A stretch of DNA of 64,000 bases from Microlunatus kandeliicorticis (GCF_014137855.1 NZ_JACGWT010000005.1:186001-250000); one strand, 5' to 3'; counted from the first letter of the stretch, positions 8,392 through 20,138 are shown. The notes: a model not told the origin generated them from the sequence alone. Program-made: numbers and translations.

Positions 8392-10980
8392 TCAGGCGCT
8401 CGGCGGCTGCGGCAGGTCCGACGGCAGCGCCGCCAGGCCCATCTCGGCCACGCTGGCCAGGTCGGGGTGGCTCGGCACCACCCGGACGGTGTAGCCGATC
8501 GACCCGGTCCGGTCGGCGGCGACGACGCCCTCGTAGCGACGCAGCCCGCTGCCGTCCACGTCCTCGCCGGAGGGGAACGGGTAGCTGTGCGTCTCGTGCA
8601 GGTTGTCCTCGGCGTCCACCCGGCCCGCAACCAGCTGGACCTCGATGTCGTCGGGGCTGAGCGAGCCGAGCCGCACCAGCGCGCTGACCTGGATGTCGGT
8701 CCCGACCTCGACCGCGTCACCGGTGAGGCTCTCGACGTGGTCGACGGCCACCTGCGGCCAGGCCGCCCGGACCCGGGCCTTCCAGGCCGCCAGCTCCTTG
8801 GCGCTGTCGGGCCGGTCGCTGACCAGCTGCGACGACGCCGCCGCGGGCGCGTAGAGGTTGGTCACGTAGTCGCGGACCATCCGCGAGGCCAGCACCTTCG
8901 GGCCGAGGCCGGCCACGGTGTCGGCCATCATCTGGATCCAGCGCTGCGGCAGGCCGTTCGCGTCGACGTCGTAGAACCGCTCGACGATCTCGTCCTCGAT
9001 GATGTCGTAGAGCGCGCGGGCCTCGATGTCGTCGCGCTGCTCGGGGTCCTCGATCCCCTCGGCCGACGGGATGGCCCAGCCGAACGCCGGCTCGTACCAC
9101 TCGTCCCACCAGCCGTCGCGGATGCTGAGGTTGGCCGCACCGTTGAGCGCCGCCTTCATCCCCGAGGTCCCGCACGCCTCGTAGGGGCGCAGCGGGTTGT
9201 TCATCCAGACGTCGCAGCCCGGGTAGAGCGGACGCGCCATGCCGATGTCGTAGTCGGGCAGGAAGACGATCCGGTGCCGGACGTCCTCGGCGTCGGCGAA
9301 CTGCACCATCTGCTGGATCAGCGCCTTGCCACCCTCGTCGGCCGGGTGGCTCTTGCCGGCGATCACGATCTGGATCGGCCGGTCCGGGTCGGTGAGCAGC
9401 TTCTTGAGCCGCGCCGGGTCGCGGAGCATCAGCGTCAGCCGCTTGTAGCTCGGCACCCGCCGGGCGAAGCCGAAGGTGATCACGTCCGGGCTCAGCACGC
9501 CGCCCACCCAGTCCGCGGAGATCCCCCGGTTGTGGCAGCTCTCGGTCAGCCGGGCCCGGGTCATGGCGATCAGGTCGGTCCGCATCCGCCGCTTGAGCGC
9601 CCAGATGGTGGCCGGGTCGACCCGCTTGAGGCCGGCCCAGTCGTAGCCGTCGATCACCGTGTCGGTGTTCCCGCGCGGGCTCTCGAGCAGCTCGAGCAGC
9701 TCGGGGTGCACCCAGGTCTGGTGGTGCACGCCGTTGGTGATCGAGGTGATCGGCACCTCGCCGGTGTCGAAGCTCTTCCACAGACCGTGGAACATCTCCC
9801 GGCTGACCTCGCCGTGCAGCTGCGAGACGCCGTTGGCGCGCTGACCGAGCCGGAAGCCCATCACCGCCATGTTGAACTTCTCCGGGTCGCCGCCCTCGTA
9901 GTCCTCCGCACCGAGCTGGAGGACACGGTCGATCGGCAGCGCGCCGAAGCCGTTGAAGTGGTCGAACACCAGGTGCTTGTCGAACCGGTCGATGCCGGCC
10001 GGCACCGGCGTGTGGGTGGTGAACACCGTCCCGGCGCGGGTGTGCTCAAGCGCGGTGTCGAAGTCCGCGCCGTCCTCCATGTACTCGCGGATCCGTTCCA
10101 GACCGAGGAAACCGGCGTGGCCCTCGTTCATGTGGAACACCTCGGGCTCGGGGTGACCGGTGATCCGGCAGTACTCACGGATGGCCCTGACGCCGCCGAC
10201 GCCGAGCAGCAGCTCCTGCGCCAGTCGGTGGTCGACACCCCCGCCGTACAGCCGGTCGGTGACCTCGCGCTCGGCGCCCTGGTTCTGCTCGACGTCGGAG
10301 TCGAGCAGCAGCAGCGGCACCCGGCCGACCTGGGCCAGCCAGACCTGCGCGTGCAGCGTCCGGCCGGCCAGCGGGACCTCGATCCGCACCGGCACCGCGC
10401 CCTCGTCGGTGTCCTCGTGCAGCAGGCTCAGCGGCAGGCTGTTCGGGTCGATCAGCGGATAGCGCTCCTGCTGCCAGCCGGCGCCGTTGAGCGACTGCTT
10501 GAAGTAGCCCTGCCGGTAGAGCAGCCCGACGCCGATGATCGGAACGCCGAGGTCGCTGGCGGACTTGAGGTGATCACCGGCGAGGATGCCCAGACCACCC
10601 GAGTACTGCGGCAGCACCGCGGTGATGCCGAACTCGGAGGAGAAGTAGCCGATCCCCTTCGGCGCCGACGCGTTCCCGCTCGCGTACTCCTGGTACCACT
10701 GGTCCGCGCTCATGTAGTCGGCCAGGTCGGCGTTGATCAGCTGGAGGTTCTTGACGAACTTGCGGTCCTTGGCCAACCGCTGCAGCCGGTCGGCCGAGAC
10801 CTCGCTCAGCAGCCGGATCGGGTCGCCGCCGCTGGAGGCCCAGAGATCGGGGTCGACCCCGTTGAACAGCTCCTGCGTCTCCGGGTGCCAGCACCAGCGC
10901 AGGTTCAGGGCGAGGTCGGCCAGAGGGGCCAGGGCGTCCGGGAGCACGGGACGCACGGTGAATCGTCGGATGGCGCGCAC
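8392..10980 (-). CDS. glgP: Alpha-glucan (maltodextrin/glycogen) phosphorylase, GT35
   Basis: About 862 residues. It releases glucose-1-phosphate from alpha-1,4-glucan ends with phosphate and PLP. The N-terminal DUF3417-type region (VRAIRRFTVRPVLP, LNLRWCWHPETQELF) marks the actinobacterial form. The active site includes GYFSSEFGI, FHMNEGHAGF, ITNGVHHQTWVHPEL, FARRVPSYKR and EACGTSGMKAALNG, where Lys609 would bind PLP. GTG 10980 is chosen over ATG 10986: a TACGGT box ends 6 bases before this GTG, and the family starts M(K/R)AIRRF. The frame stays open 86 codons further upstream but runs into the glgE promoter. Divergent from glgE, as in other actinobacteria; the glucose-1-phosphate feeds Pgm (21244-22875). 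Confidence 0.96.
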   Translation of the reverse strand: MRAIRRFTVRPVLPDALAPLADLALNLRWCWHPETQELFNGVDPDLWASSGGDPIRLLSEVSADRLQRLAKDRKFVKNLQLINADLADYMSADQWYQEYASGNASAPKGIGYFSSEFGITAVLPQYSGGLGILAGDHLKSASDLGVPIIGVGLLYRQGYFKQSLNGAGWQQERYPLIDPNSLPLSLLHEDTDEGAVPVRIEVPLAGRTLHAQVWLAQVGRVPLLLLDSDVEQNQGAEREVTDRLYGGGVDHRLAQELLLGVGGVRAIREYCRITGHPEPEVFHMNEGHAGFLGLERIREYMEDGADFDTALEHTRAGTVFTTHTPVPAGIDRFDKHLVFDHFNGFGALPIDRVLQLGAEDYEGGDPEKFNMAVMGFRLGQRANGVSQLHGEVSREMFHGLWKSFDTGEVPITSITNGVHHQTWVHPELLELLESPRGNTDTVIDGYDWAGLKRVDPATIWALKRRMRTDLIAMTRARLTESCHNRGISADWVGGVLSPDVITFGFARRVPSYKRLTLMLRDPARLKKLLTDPDRPIQIVIAGKSHPADEGGKALIQQMVQFADAEDVRHRIVFLPDYDIGMARPLYPGCDVWMNNPLRPYEACGTSGMKAALNGAANLSIRDGWWDEWYEPAFGWAIPSAEGIEDPEQRDDIEARALYDIIEDEIVERFYDVDANGLPQRWIQMMADTVAGLGPKVLASRMVRDYVTNLYAPAAASSQLVSDRPDSAKELAAWKARVRAAWPQVAVDHVESLTGDAVEVGTDIQVSALVRLGSLSPDDIEVQLVAGRVDAEDNLHETHSYPFPSGEDVDGSGLRRYEGVVAADRTGSIGYTVRVVPSHPDLASVAEMGLAALPSDLPQPPSA

Positions 10981-10986
10981 CGGCAT

Positions 10987-10992
10987 ACCGTA
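10987..10992 (-). promoter_or_regulatory. glgP: -10 element of a leaderless promoter for glgP
   Basis: TACGGT on the minus strand directly abuts ATG 10986 and lies 6 bases before GTG 10980, the spacing seen at other leaderless genes here. It therefore supports the GTG start. Confidence 0.5.
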
Positions 10993-11138
10993 ACGGCAGC
11001 GGGAGCACCCGAGGCTCGTGCGAGGAAATGCCGCCCCGGCCGGTCCACCCTTCGGACAGTCCCGCTCACCCGGCCCCGCAGAGCTCGCCGGAGCCGCCGG
11101 GCGCCGACCGCCCGCTGCCCGCCGTCGGGGTGAGCCGC

Positions 11139-11144
11139 TAGGTT
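11139..11144 (+). promoter_or_regulatory. glgE: -10 element of a leaderless promoter for the glgE operon
   Basis: TAGGTT ends 6 bases before GTG 11151. The 146 bases between the glgP and glgE boxes hold no further palindrome that I can support. Confidence 0.5.
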
Positions 11145-11150
11145 GGCGCC

Positions 11151-13522
<2,372 letters not shown>

Positions 13523-13526
<4 letters not shown>

Positions 13527-15022
13527 CCGCTGCCGCGGCCGGTCCGTCGGGCTCCTCCGGCCCGGGCGACCCGCGCCGCGACGCGCTGCGCGAGCACCTG
13601 GCCGGAGCCCGCTGGTTCGGCGGCAAGGGCCGCGACTTCCGGGTGGCCGACGTGGTCGACCTCGGTTGGCTGACGCCGGCCGACTTCGTCCCGGCGGTCC
13701 GGATCGAGATCGCCGAGGTGCGCTACGCCGGCTCCGCACCGGACGTCGGGCTCGGCGGTCCGGACGACCAGACCGACCTCGAGGCCGTCGAGTACTACCA
13801 GCTGCTGATGGCCTACCGGCCGGCCGGCGAGCCCGGGCCGGGCGCGGGGCCGAGCGCCGGCAACGGCAGCGCACCGGCCGGCATCGTCACGGTCGACGAC
13901 CCCGAGCGCGGTCGGCTGGTCGGCAGCGACGGCGTCCAGGACTCGGAGGCCCGACGGGTGCTGCTGGTCCGGCTGCTCGGCGAGTACGCCGCCACCTCGG
14001 CGGACGGCTCGCTGGCCTTCCGGCTGCGCGACAGCGACCGGCTGACCGCCGACCTGCCGAGCACGGTCTTCGGCGGACAGCAGTCGAACACCTCGCTGAT
14101 GTACGGCGACGTGGCGATGCTCAAGCTGTTCCGCCGGCTCGAGCTCGGCCGCAACCTCGACATCGAGGCCCACCAGGTCCTCAGCGACGCCGGGATCGAG
14201 GACGTCGCCACCCTCTACGGCTGGCTCGAGGGCAGCTGGCGGACCGCCGCGGGCGTCCGGCACAGCGCCGACTTCGGGATGGTGGTCGAGAAGCTCCGCG
14301 AAGCGACCGACGGCTGGGAGCTGGCGCTCGAACGGCTGCGGGCCGGCGCCGACTTCACCGCCGAGTCCGAAGACCTCGGCCGCGCGCTGGCCGAGATCCA
14401 CCGCGCCCTCGGGGCGAACTTCGCCACCGACACCATCGCGGGCGACGAGCTGGCCGACGTGATGGTCGAGCGGCTGGCGGTAGCCACCGAGGCGGCCCCG
14501 GCGCTCGCCGAGCACGCCGACGGGCTGCGCCGCTGCTTCGACGAGCTGCGCGGACGCGACCTGCCGGCCCAGCGCGTCCACGGCGACTTCCACCTCGCGC
14601 AGACGCTGCACACCCCGACCGGGTGGAAGATCATCGACTTCGAGGGCGAGCCGGCCAAGACGATGGCCGAGCGGGTCGCCCCGGACAACCCGTGGCGGGA
14701 CGTGGCCGGGCTGCTCCGCTCCTACGAGTACGCCGCGGCCAGCGTCCCCGGCGACGACGGCGGCGAGAGCGCCCGGGCCTGGGCGCAGGCCTGCAGCACG
14801 GCGATGCTGGCCGGCTACCGGCGCGCCGCCGGGCTGCCCGCCGAGGACGACGAGGCGACCGCGCTGCTGCGCGCCTACACCGCGGACAAGGCCGTCTACG
14901 AGGTGGTCTACGAGGTGCGCAACCGTCCCGACTGGGTCCACATCCCGCTCGGAGCGGTCGCCGCGCTGGCCGCCACCCCGCAGTCCCACGATCACCCACA
15001 CGATCGCGACCAGGAGATCTGA
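13523..15022 (+). CDS. mak: Maltokinase
   Basis: 499 residues. It phosphorylates maltose with ATP to give maltose-1-phosphate, the GlgE donor. Family motifs: ARWFGGKGRDF near the start, FGGQQSNTSLMYG, the catalytic-loop QRVHGDFHLAQTL, the metal-binding IIDFEGEPAKTM, then PWRDVAGLLRSYEYAA and VRNRPDWVHIPLGAV. The fold is like eukaryotic-type kinases. The GTG start overlaps the glgE stop and the stop shares one base with the glgB start, so translation is probably coupled. In Streptomyces treS lies between glgE and mak, and TreS is often fused or bound to Mak; here no trehalose synthase is present, so the maltose source is not visible. Confidence 0.95.
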
Positions 15023-17226
15023 TGGCATTCGACCCGACCGCCGGCCTCACCGGATGGGACCTGACCGGGTTCCACGAGGGCCACGACACCGAGTGCTGGC
15101 GACGGCTTGGAGCGATCGAGACCACCGTCACCGACGACGAGCGCGGTGAGCTGCGCGGCACCCGCTTCTCGGTCTGGGCACCGAACGCGAAGGCCGTCCG
15201 GCTGGTCGGCGACTTCAACTGGTGGAACGGCGAGGGCCACTACCTCCAGCTGGTGCCCGGCTCGGGCGTCTGGGCGCTGTTCGTCGAGGGCGTCAGCACG
15301 GGCAACCTCTACAAGTTCGAGGTGCTGGGCAGCGACGACGTCTGGCGGCTCAAGGCCGACCCGATGGCCCGGTTCTGCGAGGCCCCGCCGCACAACGCGT
15401 CGATCGTCTACCAGAGCCAGTTCCAGTGGGGCGACGACCAGTGGCTCTGGTACCGCGGCGAGGCGGCCGCGCACCAGCGTCCGATGAGCATCTACGAGGT
15501 GCACCTCGGCTCGTGGCGCAAGGGGCTGACCTATCTCGAGCTGGCCGACCAGCTGGTCGAGTACGTCACCTGGCAGGGCTACACCCACGTCGAGTTCATG
15601 CCGGTCGCCCACCACCCGTACGAGGGCTCGTGGGGCTACCACGTGACCGGCTACTTCGCGCCGATGAGCAAGTTCGGCTCCCCCGACGAGTTCCGCTACC
15701 TGGTGGACCGGCTGCACCAGGCTGGCGTCGGGGTGCTGGTCGACTGGGTGCCCGGGCACTTCGCCACCGACCCGTGGGCGCTGCAGCGCTTCGACGGCAC
15801 CGCGCTCTACGAGCACGACGACCCCAAGCTCGGCTGGCACCCCGACTGGGGCTCCTACATCTTCAACTTCGGGCGCAACGAGGTGAAGAGCTTCCTGGTC
15901 TCCAACGCGCTGTTCTGGCTCGAGGAGTTCCACATCGACGGCCTGCGGGTCGACGGCGTCGCCTCGATGCTCTACCTCGACTACTCCCGCCAGGCGGGGC
16001 AGTGGATCCCGAACAAGTACGGGGGCAACGAGAACCTCGAGGCGGTCGAGCTGCTGCAGACCGTCAACCAGCACCTCTACCAGCGCAAGCCCGGGATCGT
16101 CACCGTGGCCGAGGAGTCGACTTCCTGGCCCGGCGTCACGCGGCCGGTCGACTGGGGCGGGCTCGGTTTCGGGTTCAAGTGGAACATGGGGTGGATGAAC
16201 GACTCCCTGCGCTACTACGGCCAGGACCCGCTCTACCGCCAGTACCACCACAACCTGATGACGTTCGCGATGGCCTACGCCTACAGCGAGAACTTCGTGC
16301 TGCCGATCAGCCACGACGAGGTCGTGCACGGCAAGGGGTCGATGTACGAGCGCGTCCCGCAGGACGAGTGGCGCAAGTTCGCCACCATGCGGGCGTTCTA
16401 CAGCTTCATGTGGAGCCACCCCGGCAAGCAGCTGCTCTTCCAGGGCCTCGAGTTCGGGCAGAAGCGCGAGTTCAGCGAGCAGCGCGGGATCGACTGGGAG
16501 GACTCCAACCAGTGGGGTCACCGCGGCGTCCAGCTGATGATCAAGGACCTGAACCAGATCTACAAGGACCACCCGGCGTTCTGGAAGCTCGACACCGACC
16601 CCGCCGGTTTCCAGTGGATCGACGCCGACGACCGGGGCGGCAACGTCTTCAGCTTCCTGCGGATGGACGACCAGGCGCAGATGATCGCCTGCTTGATCAA
16701 CTTCTCGCCGGAGCCGCGGTACGACTACCGGATCGGGCTGCCCGCACGCGGGACCTGGAAGGAGATCTTCAACTCCGACGCCACCCAGTACGACGGCACC
16801 GGGGAGGTCGGCAACCTGGGCCAGATCGTCGCCCGGCCGGTGCCCACCCACGGGTTCCCGGCCACCGGCAACGTCTCGATCCCGCCGTTGGGCGCGGTCT
16901 GGCTGCTCTACGACCCCGAGGCGCCCACCGACGTCGACCCGCTGTCGGTGCCCGACGAGTCGTTCGCCACCCCCGCGCCGGCCACCCGGACCCCGGCCCG
17001 GCGGGCGGCCCGGACGGCCACCGAGGGCGGCACCGCGACCGGGCGTCGGGTCGCCACCAAGAAGGCCTCCGGCTCCCGGACCTCAGCGTCCACCCGGCGG
17101 GCGACCGGCTCGGAGGGACGGGCCGACGCCCCGGACACCGACCCGCTGCACACCCCGACGAGCCCGGGCTCCCGCGGGGCCGGTGACACGGGCGGGGCCG
17201 GCGAGACCGGCACCACGGAGGAGTGA
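15022..17226 (+). CDS. glgB: 1,4-alpha-glucan branching enzyme
   Basis: 734 residues, GH13. It introduces alpha-1,6 branches in the glucan made by GlgE. A CBM48 domain (TRFSVWAPNAKAVRLVGDFNW, about residues 45-140) precedes the barrel (SIYEVHLGSWR, GSWGYHVTGYFAP). The nucleophile is Asp311 (LRVDGVASMLYLDYS) and the acid/base Glu364 (TVAEESTSWPG), 53 apart as in E. coli; LPISHDEVVHGKGSM holds the third acid. After about residue 635 there is a ~100-residue tail rich in Arg, Ala, Thr, Lys and then Gly, with no fold that I can recognise and not part of the usual enzyme. One-base overlap with mak; 4-bp overlap with the Nudix gene. Confidence 0.96.
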   Translation: MAFDPTAGLTGWDLTGFHEGHDTECWRRLGAIETTVTDDERGELRGTRFSVWAPNAKAVRLVGDFNWWNGEGHYLQLVPGSGVWALFVEGVSTGNLYKFEVLGSDDVWRLKADPMARFCEAPPHNASIVYQSQFQWGDDQWLWYRGEAAAHQRPMSIYEVHLGSWRKGLTYLELADQLVEYVTWQGYTHVEFMPVAHHPYEGSWGYHVTGYFAPMSKFGSPDEFRYLVDRLHQAGVGVLVDWVPGHFATDPWALQRFDGTALYEHDDPKLGWHPDWGSYIFNFGRNEVKSFLVSNALFWLEEFHIDGLRVDGVASMLYLDYSRQAGQWIPNKYGGNENLEAVELLQTVNQHLYQRKPGIVTVAEESTSWPGVTRPVDWGGLGFGFKWNMGWMNDSLRYYGQDPLYRQYHHNLMTFAMAYAYSENFVLPISHDEVVHGKGSMYERVPQDEWRKFATMRAFYSFMWSHPGKQLLFQGLEFGQKREFSEQRGIDWEDSNQWGHRGVQLMIKDLNQIYKDHPAFWKLDTDPAGFQWIDADDRGGNVFSFLRMDDQAQMIACLINFSPEPRYDYRIGLPARGTWKEIFNSDATQYDGTGEVGNLGQIVARPVPTHGFPATGNVSIPPLGAVWLLYDPEAPTDVDPLSVPDESFATPAPATRTPARRAARTATEGGTATGRRVATKKASGSRTSASTRRATGSEGRADAPDTDPLHTPTSPGSRGAGDTGGAGETGTTEE

Positions 17227-18032
17227 GCGGGGCGCTCGGCGTCGAGGACGCCGGCGACGGGATCGCCCGGCTGTCCTGGTCGGCGGAGCCGGCAGCCGCG
17301 CCACTCGGCGGCGCGGACGAGGCCCAGGCGCTCCAGGACCGGCTGACCCGGACCGCCGAGACCTTGCTGTCCGGTGCGGTGTTCCGTCGGCTCGAGCTGA
17401 CCGTGCGCGCCGACGACCCGTGGGGACGGCGCGCGGTGCTGCGGTCCGGGTTCCGCCAGGAGGGTGTCCGGCGGCGGGCGCTGCTCGGGCCGGACGGCGT
17501 CGCGGTCGACGCGGTGCTCTTTGCCCGGCTGACCGAGGACCCGGTCGGCGGAGCGGTCGGCTTCAGCGCGGTGATGAACAGCGCGCTCCCCCGCAAGCGG
17601 TTGATCGCCCACGTGCTCTACCGCGACGCCGACGGCCGGGTGCTGCTCTGCCAGACGCGGTTCAAGACCGACTGGGAGCTGCCGGGCGGGATCGTCGAGC
17701 CGTTTGAGGCACCGCGGCTCGGTGCCGCGCGGGAGGTCCGCGAGGAGCTGGGCGTCGACCTGCCGATCGGCCCGCTGCTGGCCGTCGACTGGATGCCGCC
17801 CTACCTCGGCTGGGACGACGCCCTCGAGCTGATCTTCGACGGCGGCCTCGTCACCGAGGCCGACCTGGCCGGCTTCACCCTGCAGCCGAGCGAGATCGCC
17901 GCCGTCCGGCTGGTCACCCTGGCCGAGGCCGCCGACCACCTCACCCCGCTCGCCCGCCGCCGCCTCGAGCTCATCACCACCCTCCCCGCCGGCCGCACCG
18001 TCCTGCTCGAGGACGGCAGCCTTCCCGCCTGA
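17223..18032 (+). CDS. Fusion of a GNAT-like half domain and a Nudix hydrolase
   Basis: 269 residues. Residues ~35-110 (RRLELTVRADDPWGRRAVLRS, then GFRQEGVRRRALLGPDG) resemble the C-terminal half of a GNAT acetyltransferase, but the acetyl-CoA pyrophosphate loop is not convincing. Residues ~125-255 are a Nudix domain with a complete box: GGIVEPFEAPRLGAAREVRE followed by ELGV (pattern G-x5-E-x7-REUxEExGU). Nudix enzymes hydrolyse nucleoside diphosphate derivatives. The GTG start overlaps the glgB stop (GTGA), so it is co-translated with the glucan operon, perhaps acting on a nucleotide sugar. That link is inference. Substrate unknown. Confidence 0.85.
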   Translation: MSGALGVEDAGDGIARLSWSAEPAAAPLGGADEAQALQDRLTRTAETLLSGAVFRRLELTVRADDPWGRRAVLRSGFRQEGVRRRALLGPDGVAVDAVLFARLTEDPVGGAVGFSAVMNSALPRKRLIAHVLYRDADGRVLLCQTRFKTDWELPGGIVEPFEAPRLGAAREVREELGVDLPIGPLLAVDWMPPYLGWDDALELIFDGGLVTEADLAGFTLQPSEIAAVRLVTLAEAADHLTPLARRRLELITTLPAGRTVLLEDGSLPA

Positions 18033-18036
18033 CGGG

Positions 18037-18441
18037 CACCGAGCCCGTCGGAGCGCCATTCCTCATGCACGCGCGCTGAGCCCGTCGAAGCGCACTCCTG
18101 TCTGGCCGCGCACTTCGACAAGCTCAGTGCACGAGCAGAGACGCACGCTGAGCCTGTCGAAGCGCCGCTCCCCAGCCACGCGCGCTGAGCCTGTCGAAGC
18201 GCCGTTCCCCAGGGACGCACGTTGAGCCTGTCGAAGCGCCCTCTGTCCGGCCGCGCACGCTGAGCCTGTCGAAGCGCCGTTCCCCAGAGACGCGCGCTGA
18301 GCCTGTCGAAGCGCCATCTGGCCGTGCACGTCGACAAGCTCAGTGCACGGGCACAGACACACGCCGAGCGTGTCGAAGCGCCCTCTCTCTGGTCGCGCAC
18401 TTCGACAGGCTCAGTACACGGGTACAGGCTCAGCGCACGGG
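18037..18441. repeat. Cluster of about 12 degenerate CTGAGCCTGTCGAAGCGC repeats in both orientations
   Basis: The gap between two convergent genes is filled by copies of a core near CGCTGAGCCTGTCGAAGCGC, about every 37-40 bases. Forward copies lie near 18038, 18072, 18142, 18179, 18215, 18253, 18291 and 18359. Inverted copies (CACTTCGACAAGCTCAGTGCACG and variants) lie near 18108, 18323 and 18394, with a partial one at 18425. Forward and inverted copies can pair as long stems. Linkers differ, and no coding frame is supported. Similar CTTCGACAGGCTCAG-type dispersed repeats occur in many high-GC genomes, from general knowledge. Confidence 0.9.
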
Positions 18442-18457
18442 TAGCGGCCCGCCTGGC

Positions 18458-19285
18458 TCACGCGCCGCGGCGGTAGCGGCCGGGTGGGACGCCGTAGCGA
18501 GCGCGGAACCGGCGGGACAGGTGGAACTCGTCGCTGTAGCCGAGCCGGCGGGCGATCTCGCGCTGCCCGAGCCCGGTCAGCCGGAGCAGCTGGGCGGCGG
18601 CGGCCAGCCGCGCCTCGTTGCGGTAGGCCGCCGGGGCCCGGCCGTGGACGGCGGCGAACCGTCGACGGAACCGGTCGTAGCTCATCCCGGTCTCGGTGGC
18701 CAGATCGTGCAGATCGAGCTCGGCGCGGGTGTCGGCGGCCAGCCGTCGCGCGGCCCGGGCCAGCCCGGCGTCCCGGCCCTCTGGAGCGGCCCCGTCGCGC
18801 TCGGCGGCCCGCAGCTCGGCGAGCCAGCCGGCCAGGGCCAGCAGCCGCAGGTCGGCCGCCGCGGCGTCCACCGGCTCGGCGCTCACTACCGCCCGCAGAC
18901 CCGCCATCGACGGCACCGGGTCCAGCGGCGCGGGCCGACGCGCCCGCAGCGTCCCCGCGGCCGCGAGGGTGTCGAACAGCGCGCCGTCGAAGACCACGAA
19001 CAGCTCCGACCAGACAGCGTTCCCGCGGGTGCCGTACCAGTGCGTCCGCCCCGGCGGGACGAGCAGCACCGAGCCGCTCGTGATGGTCTCCTCGACACCG
19101 CGGCGGTCACCGGTCGGCGGCTCGCGGTAGAGCCCGCGTCCGGCCGTCACGACCGACAGGATCCAGCTGTCCATCCGCCGCGCGACCGGCACGTGCGGGA
19201 CGTCGTCGGACACCTCGCCGGCCAGCCGGACCGCACCGAGCCCGCTGTCGAACACCGTCGGCAGCCGGAACCGGGTCCATCCCAC
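18458..19285 (-). CDS. AraC-family transcriptional regulator
   Basis: 275 residues. An N-terminal cupin-like sensor region (about 20-150; SGSVLLVPPGRTHWYGTRGN) is followed by an AraC-type DNA-binding region (about 175-272) with two helix-turn-helices. The first is LDLHDLATETGMSYDRFRRR; the second is QREIARRLGYSDEFHLSRRF followed by RARYGVPPGRYRR. It is divergent from the PhyH dioxygenase with only 85 bp between them, so it probably controls that gene. GTG 19285 is chosen because a TAGGGT box lies 6 bases before it; a nearby ATG (19280) is out of frame. Inducer unknown. Confidence 0.92.
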   Translation of the reverse strand: MGWTRFRLPTVFDSGLGAVRLAGEVSDDVPHVPVARRMDSWILSVVTAGRGLYREPPTGDRRGVEETITSGSVLLVPPGRTHWYGTRGNAVWSELFVVFDGALFDTLAAAGTLRARRPAPLDPVPSMAGLRAVVSAEPVDAAAADLRLLALAGWLAELRAAERDGAAPEGRDAGLARAARRLAADTRAELDLHDLATETGMSYDRFRRRFAAVHGRAPAAYRNEARLAAAAQLLRLTGLGQREIARRLGYSDEFHLSRRFRARYGVPPGRYRRGA

Positions 19286-19370
19286 CAGCCGACCCTAGCG
19301 CCAGATCGTCCATGCCCGGGCACACGGCGGTCATGGCCGTCCGGCACCCGCCCTGCCTAGGGTCGTCGTC
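19286..19370. promoter_or_regulatory. Divergent promoter region between the AraC regulator and the PhyH gene
   Basis: Two mirror-image boxes: TAGGGT on the minus strand (19292-19297, 6 bases before the regulator GTG) and TAGGGT on the plus strand (19358-19363, 7 bases before ATG 19371). They sit in a 9-bp inverted repeat, CGACCCTAG (19290-19298) and CTAGGGTCG (19357-19365). A 10-bp palindrome, TGCCCGGGCA (19313-19322), lies between them and could be a regulator site. Confidence 0.55.
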
Positions 19371-20138
19371 ATGACCACGATGCCGACCGTTCCCACCGTG
19401 ACGCAGGCGCAGCGCCGCCAGTACGTCGACGAGGGCTGGTTCGTCCTCGAGCGCGCCCTGAGCGACGACCAGCTGGCGCTGCTTCGCGGGGTCGCCGACT
19501 ACGCGGTCACCAGCGCCGACGCGCAGATGGACGCCGAGGGGGTGGACGCCCTCGGGCTCACCACCCGCGGCAAGCGCTACTTCAGCTCGATGATCTACCG
19601 CGACCGGCCGGAGCTGCGGGCCTTCCTGTTCAGCGACCTGATGGCCGAGGTCTGCCGGGCCACCCTCGGCGAGGAGGCCTATCTGTTCTGGGAGCAGTAC
19701 GTGATCAAGGCCGGCGACCCGGACACGACCTTCGCCTGGCACCAGGACTCCGGCTACGTGCACGAGAACCACGCGCCCTACCTGACCTGCTGGATCGCGC
19801 TCGACGACATCACCCTCGACAACGGTCCGGTCTACCTGCTCCCCTACTCGCGCTCGGGGATCCGCAGCTACATCCGGCACGTCCGCGACGACCGGGTCAA
19901 CGACCAGGTCTGTTACTTCGGCTCCGACCCCGGGATGCCGGTGCTGGTCCCGGCCGGCTCGGTGGTCGCGTTCTCCTCGGTGGTCATCCACCGCAGCGGC
20001 CCCAACCTCACCGACCGGCTGCGCCGGGTCTACCTGGCCCAGTACTCGGGCGAGGTGATCACCACCGCCGACGGCTCCGAGCCGTGGGGCTCGTTCGAGC
20101 CGTTCCTGCACGAGGGCCGGGTCGTCGCCGACCGCTGA
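19371..20138 (+). CDS. Phytanoyl-CoA dioxygenase (PhyH) family protein
   Basis: 255 residues, a non-haem Fe(II)/2-oxoglutarate oxygenase. The iron ligands are His and Asp in WHQDSGYVH and His in VIHRSGPN; the Arg that binds 2-oxoglutarate is probably in DRLRRVYLAQY. LTCWIALDDITLDNGPVYLLP is typical of the family. PhyH relatives act on very different substrates (phytanoyl-CoA, ectoine, halogenation substrates), so no substrate is assigned. It is monocistronic, divergent from an AraC regulator, and followed by a convergent gene. ATG 19371 follows a TAGGGT box. Confidence 0.9.
   Translation: MTTMPTVPTVTQAQRRQYVDEGWFVLERALSDDQLALLRGVADYAVTSADAQMDAEGVDALGLTTRGKRYFSSMIYRDRPELRAFLFSDLMAEVCRATLGEEAYLFWEQYVIKAGDPDTTFAWHQDSGYVHENHAPYLTCWIALDDITLDNGPVYLLPYSRSGIRSYIRHVRDDRVNDQVCYFGSDPGMPVLVPAGSVVAFSSVVIHRSGPNLTDRLRRVYLAQYSGEVITTADGSEPWGSFEPFLHEGRVVADR

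Noticed and set aside
18063-18362. Short protein with repeated RQAQRASLGNGASTG-like segments
   Set aside because: It is only the translation of the intergenic repeat array.
18037-18441. CRISPR array
   Set aside because: Repeats are degenerate, in both orientations, with linkers of only ~15-20 bases, and there is no cas gene.
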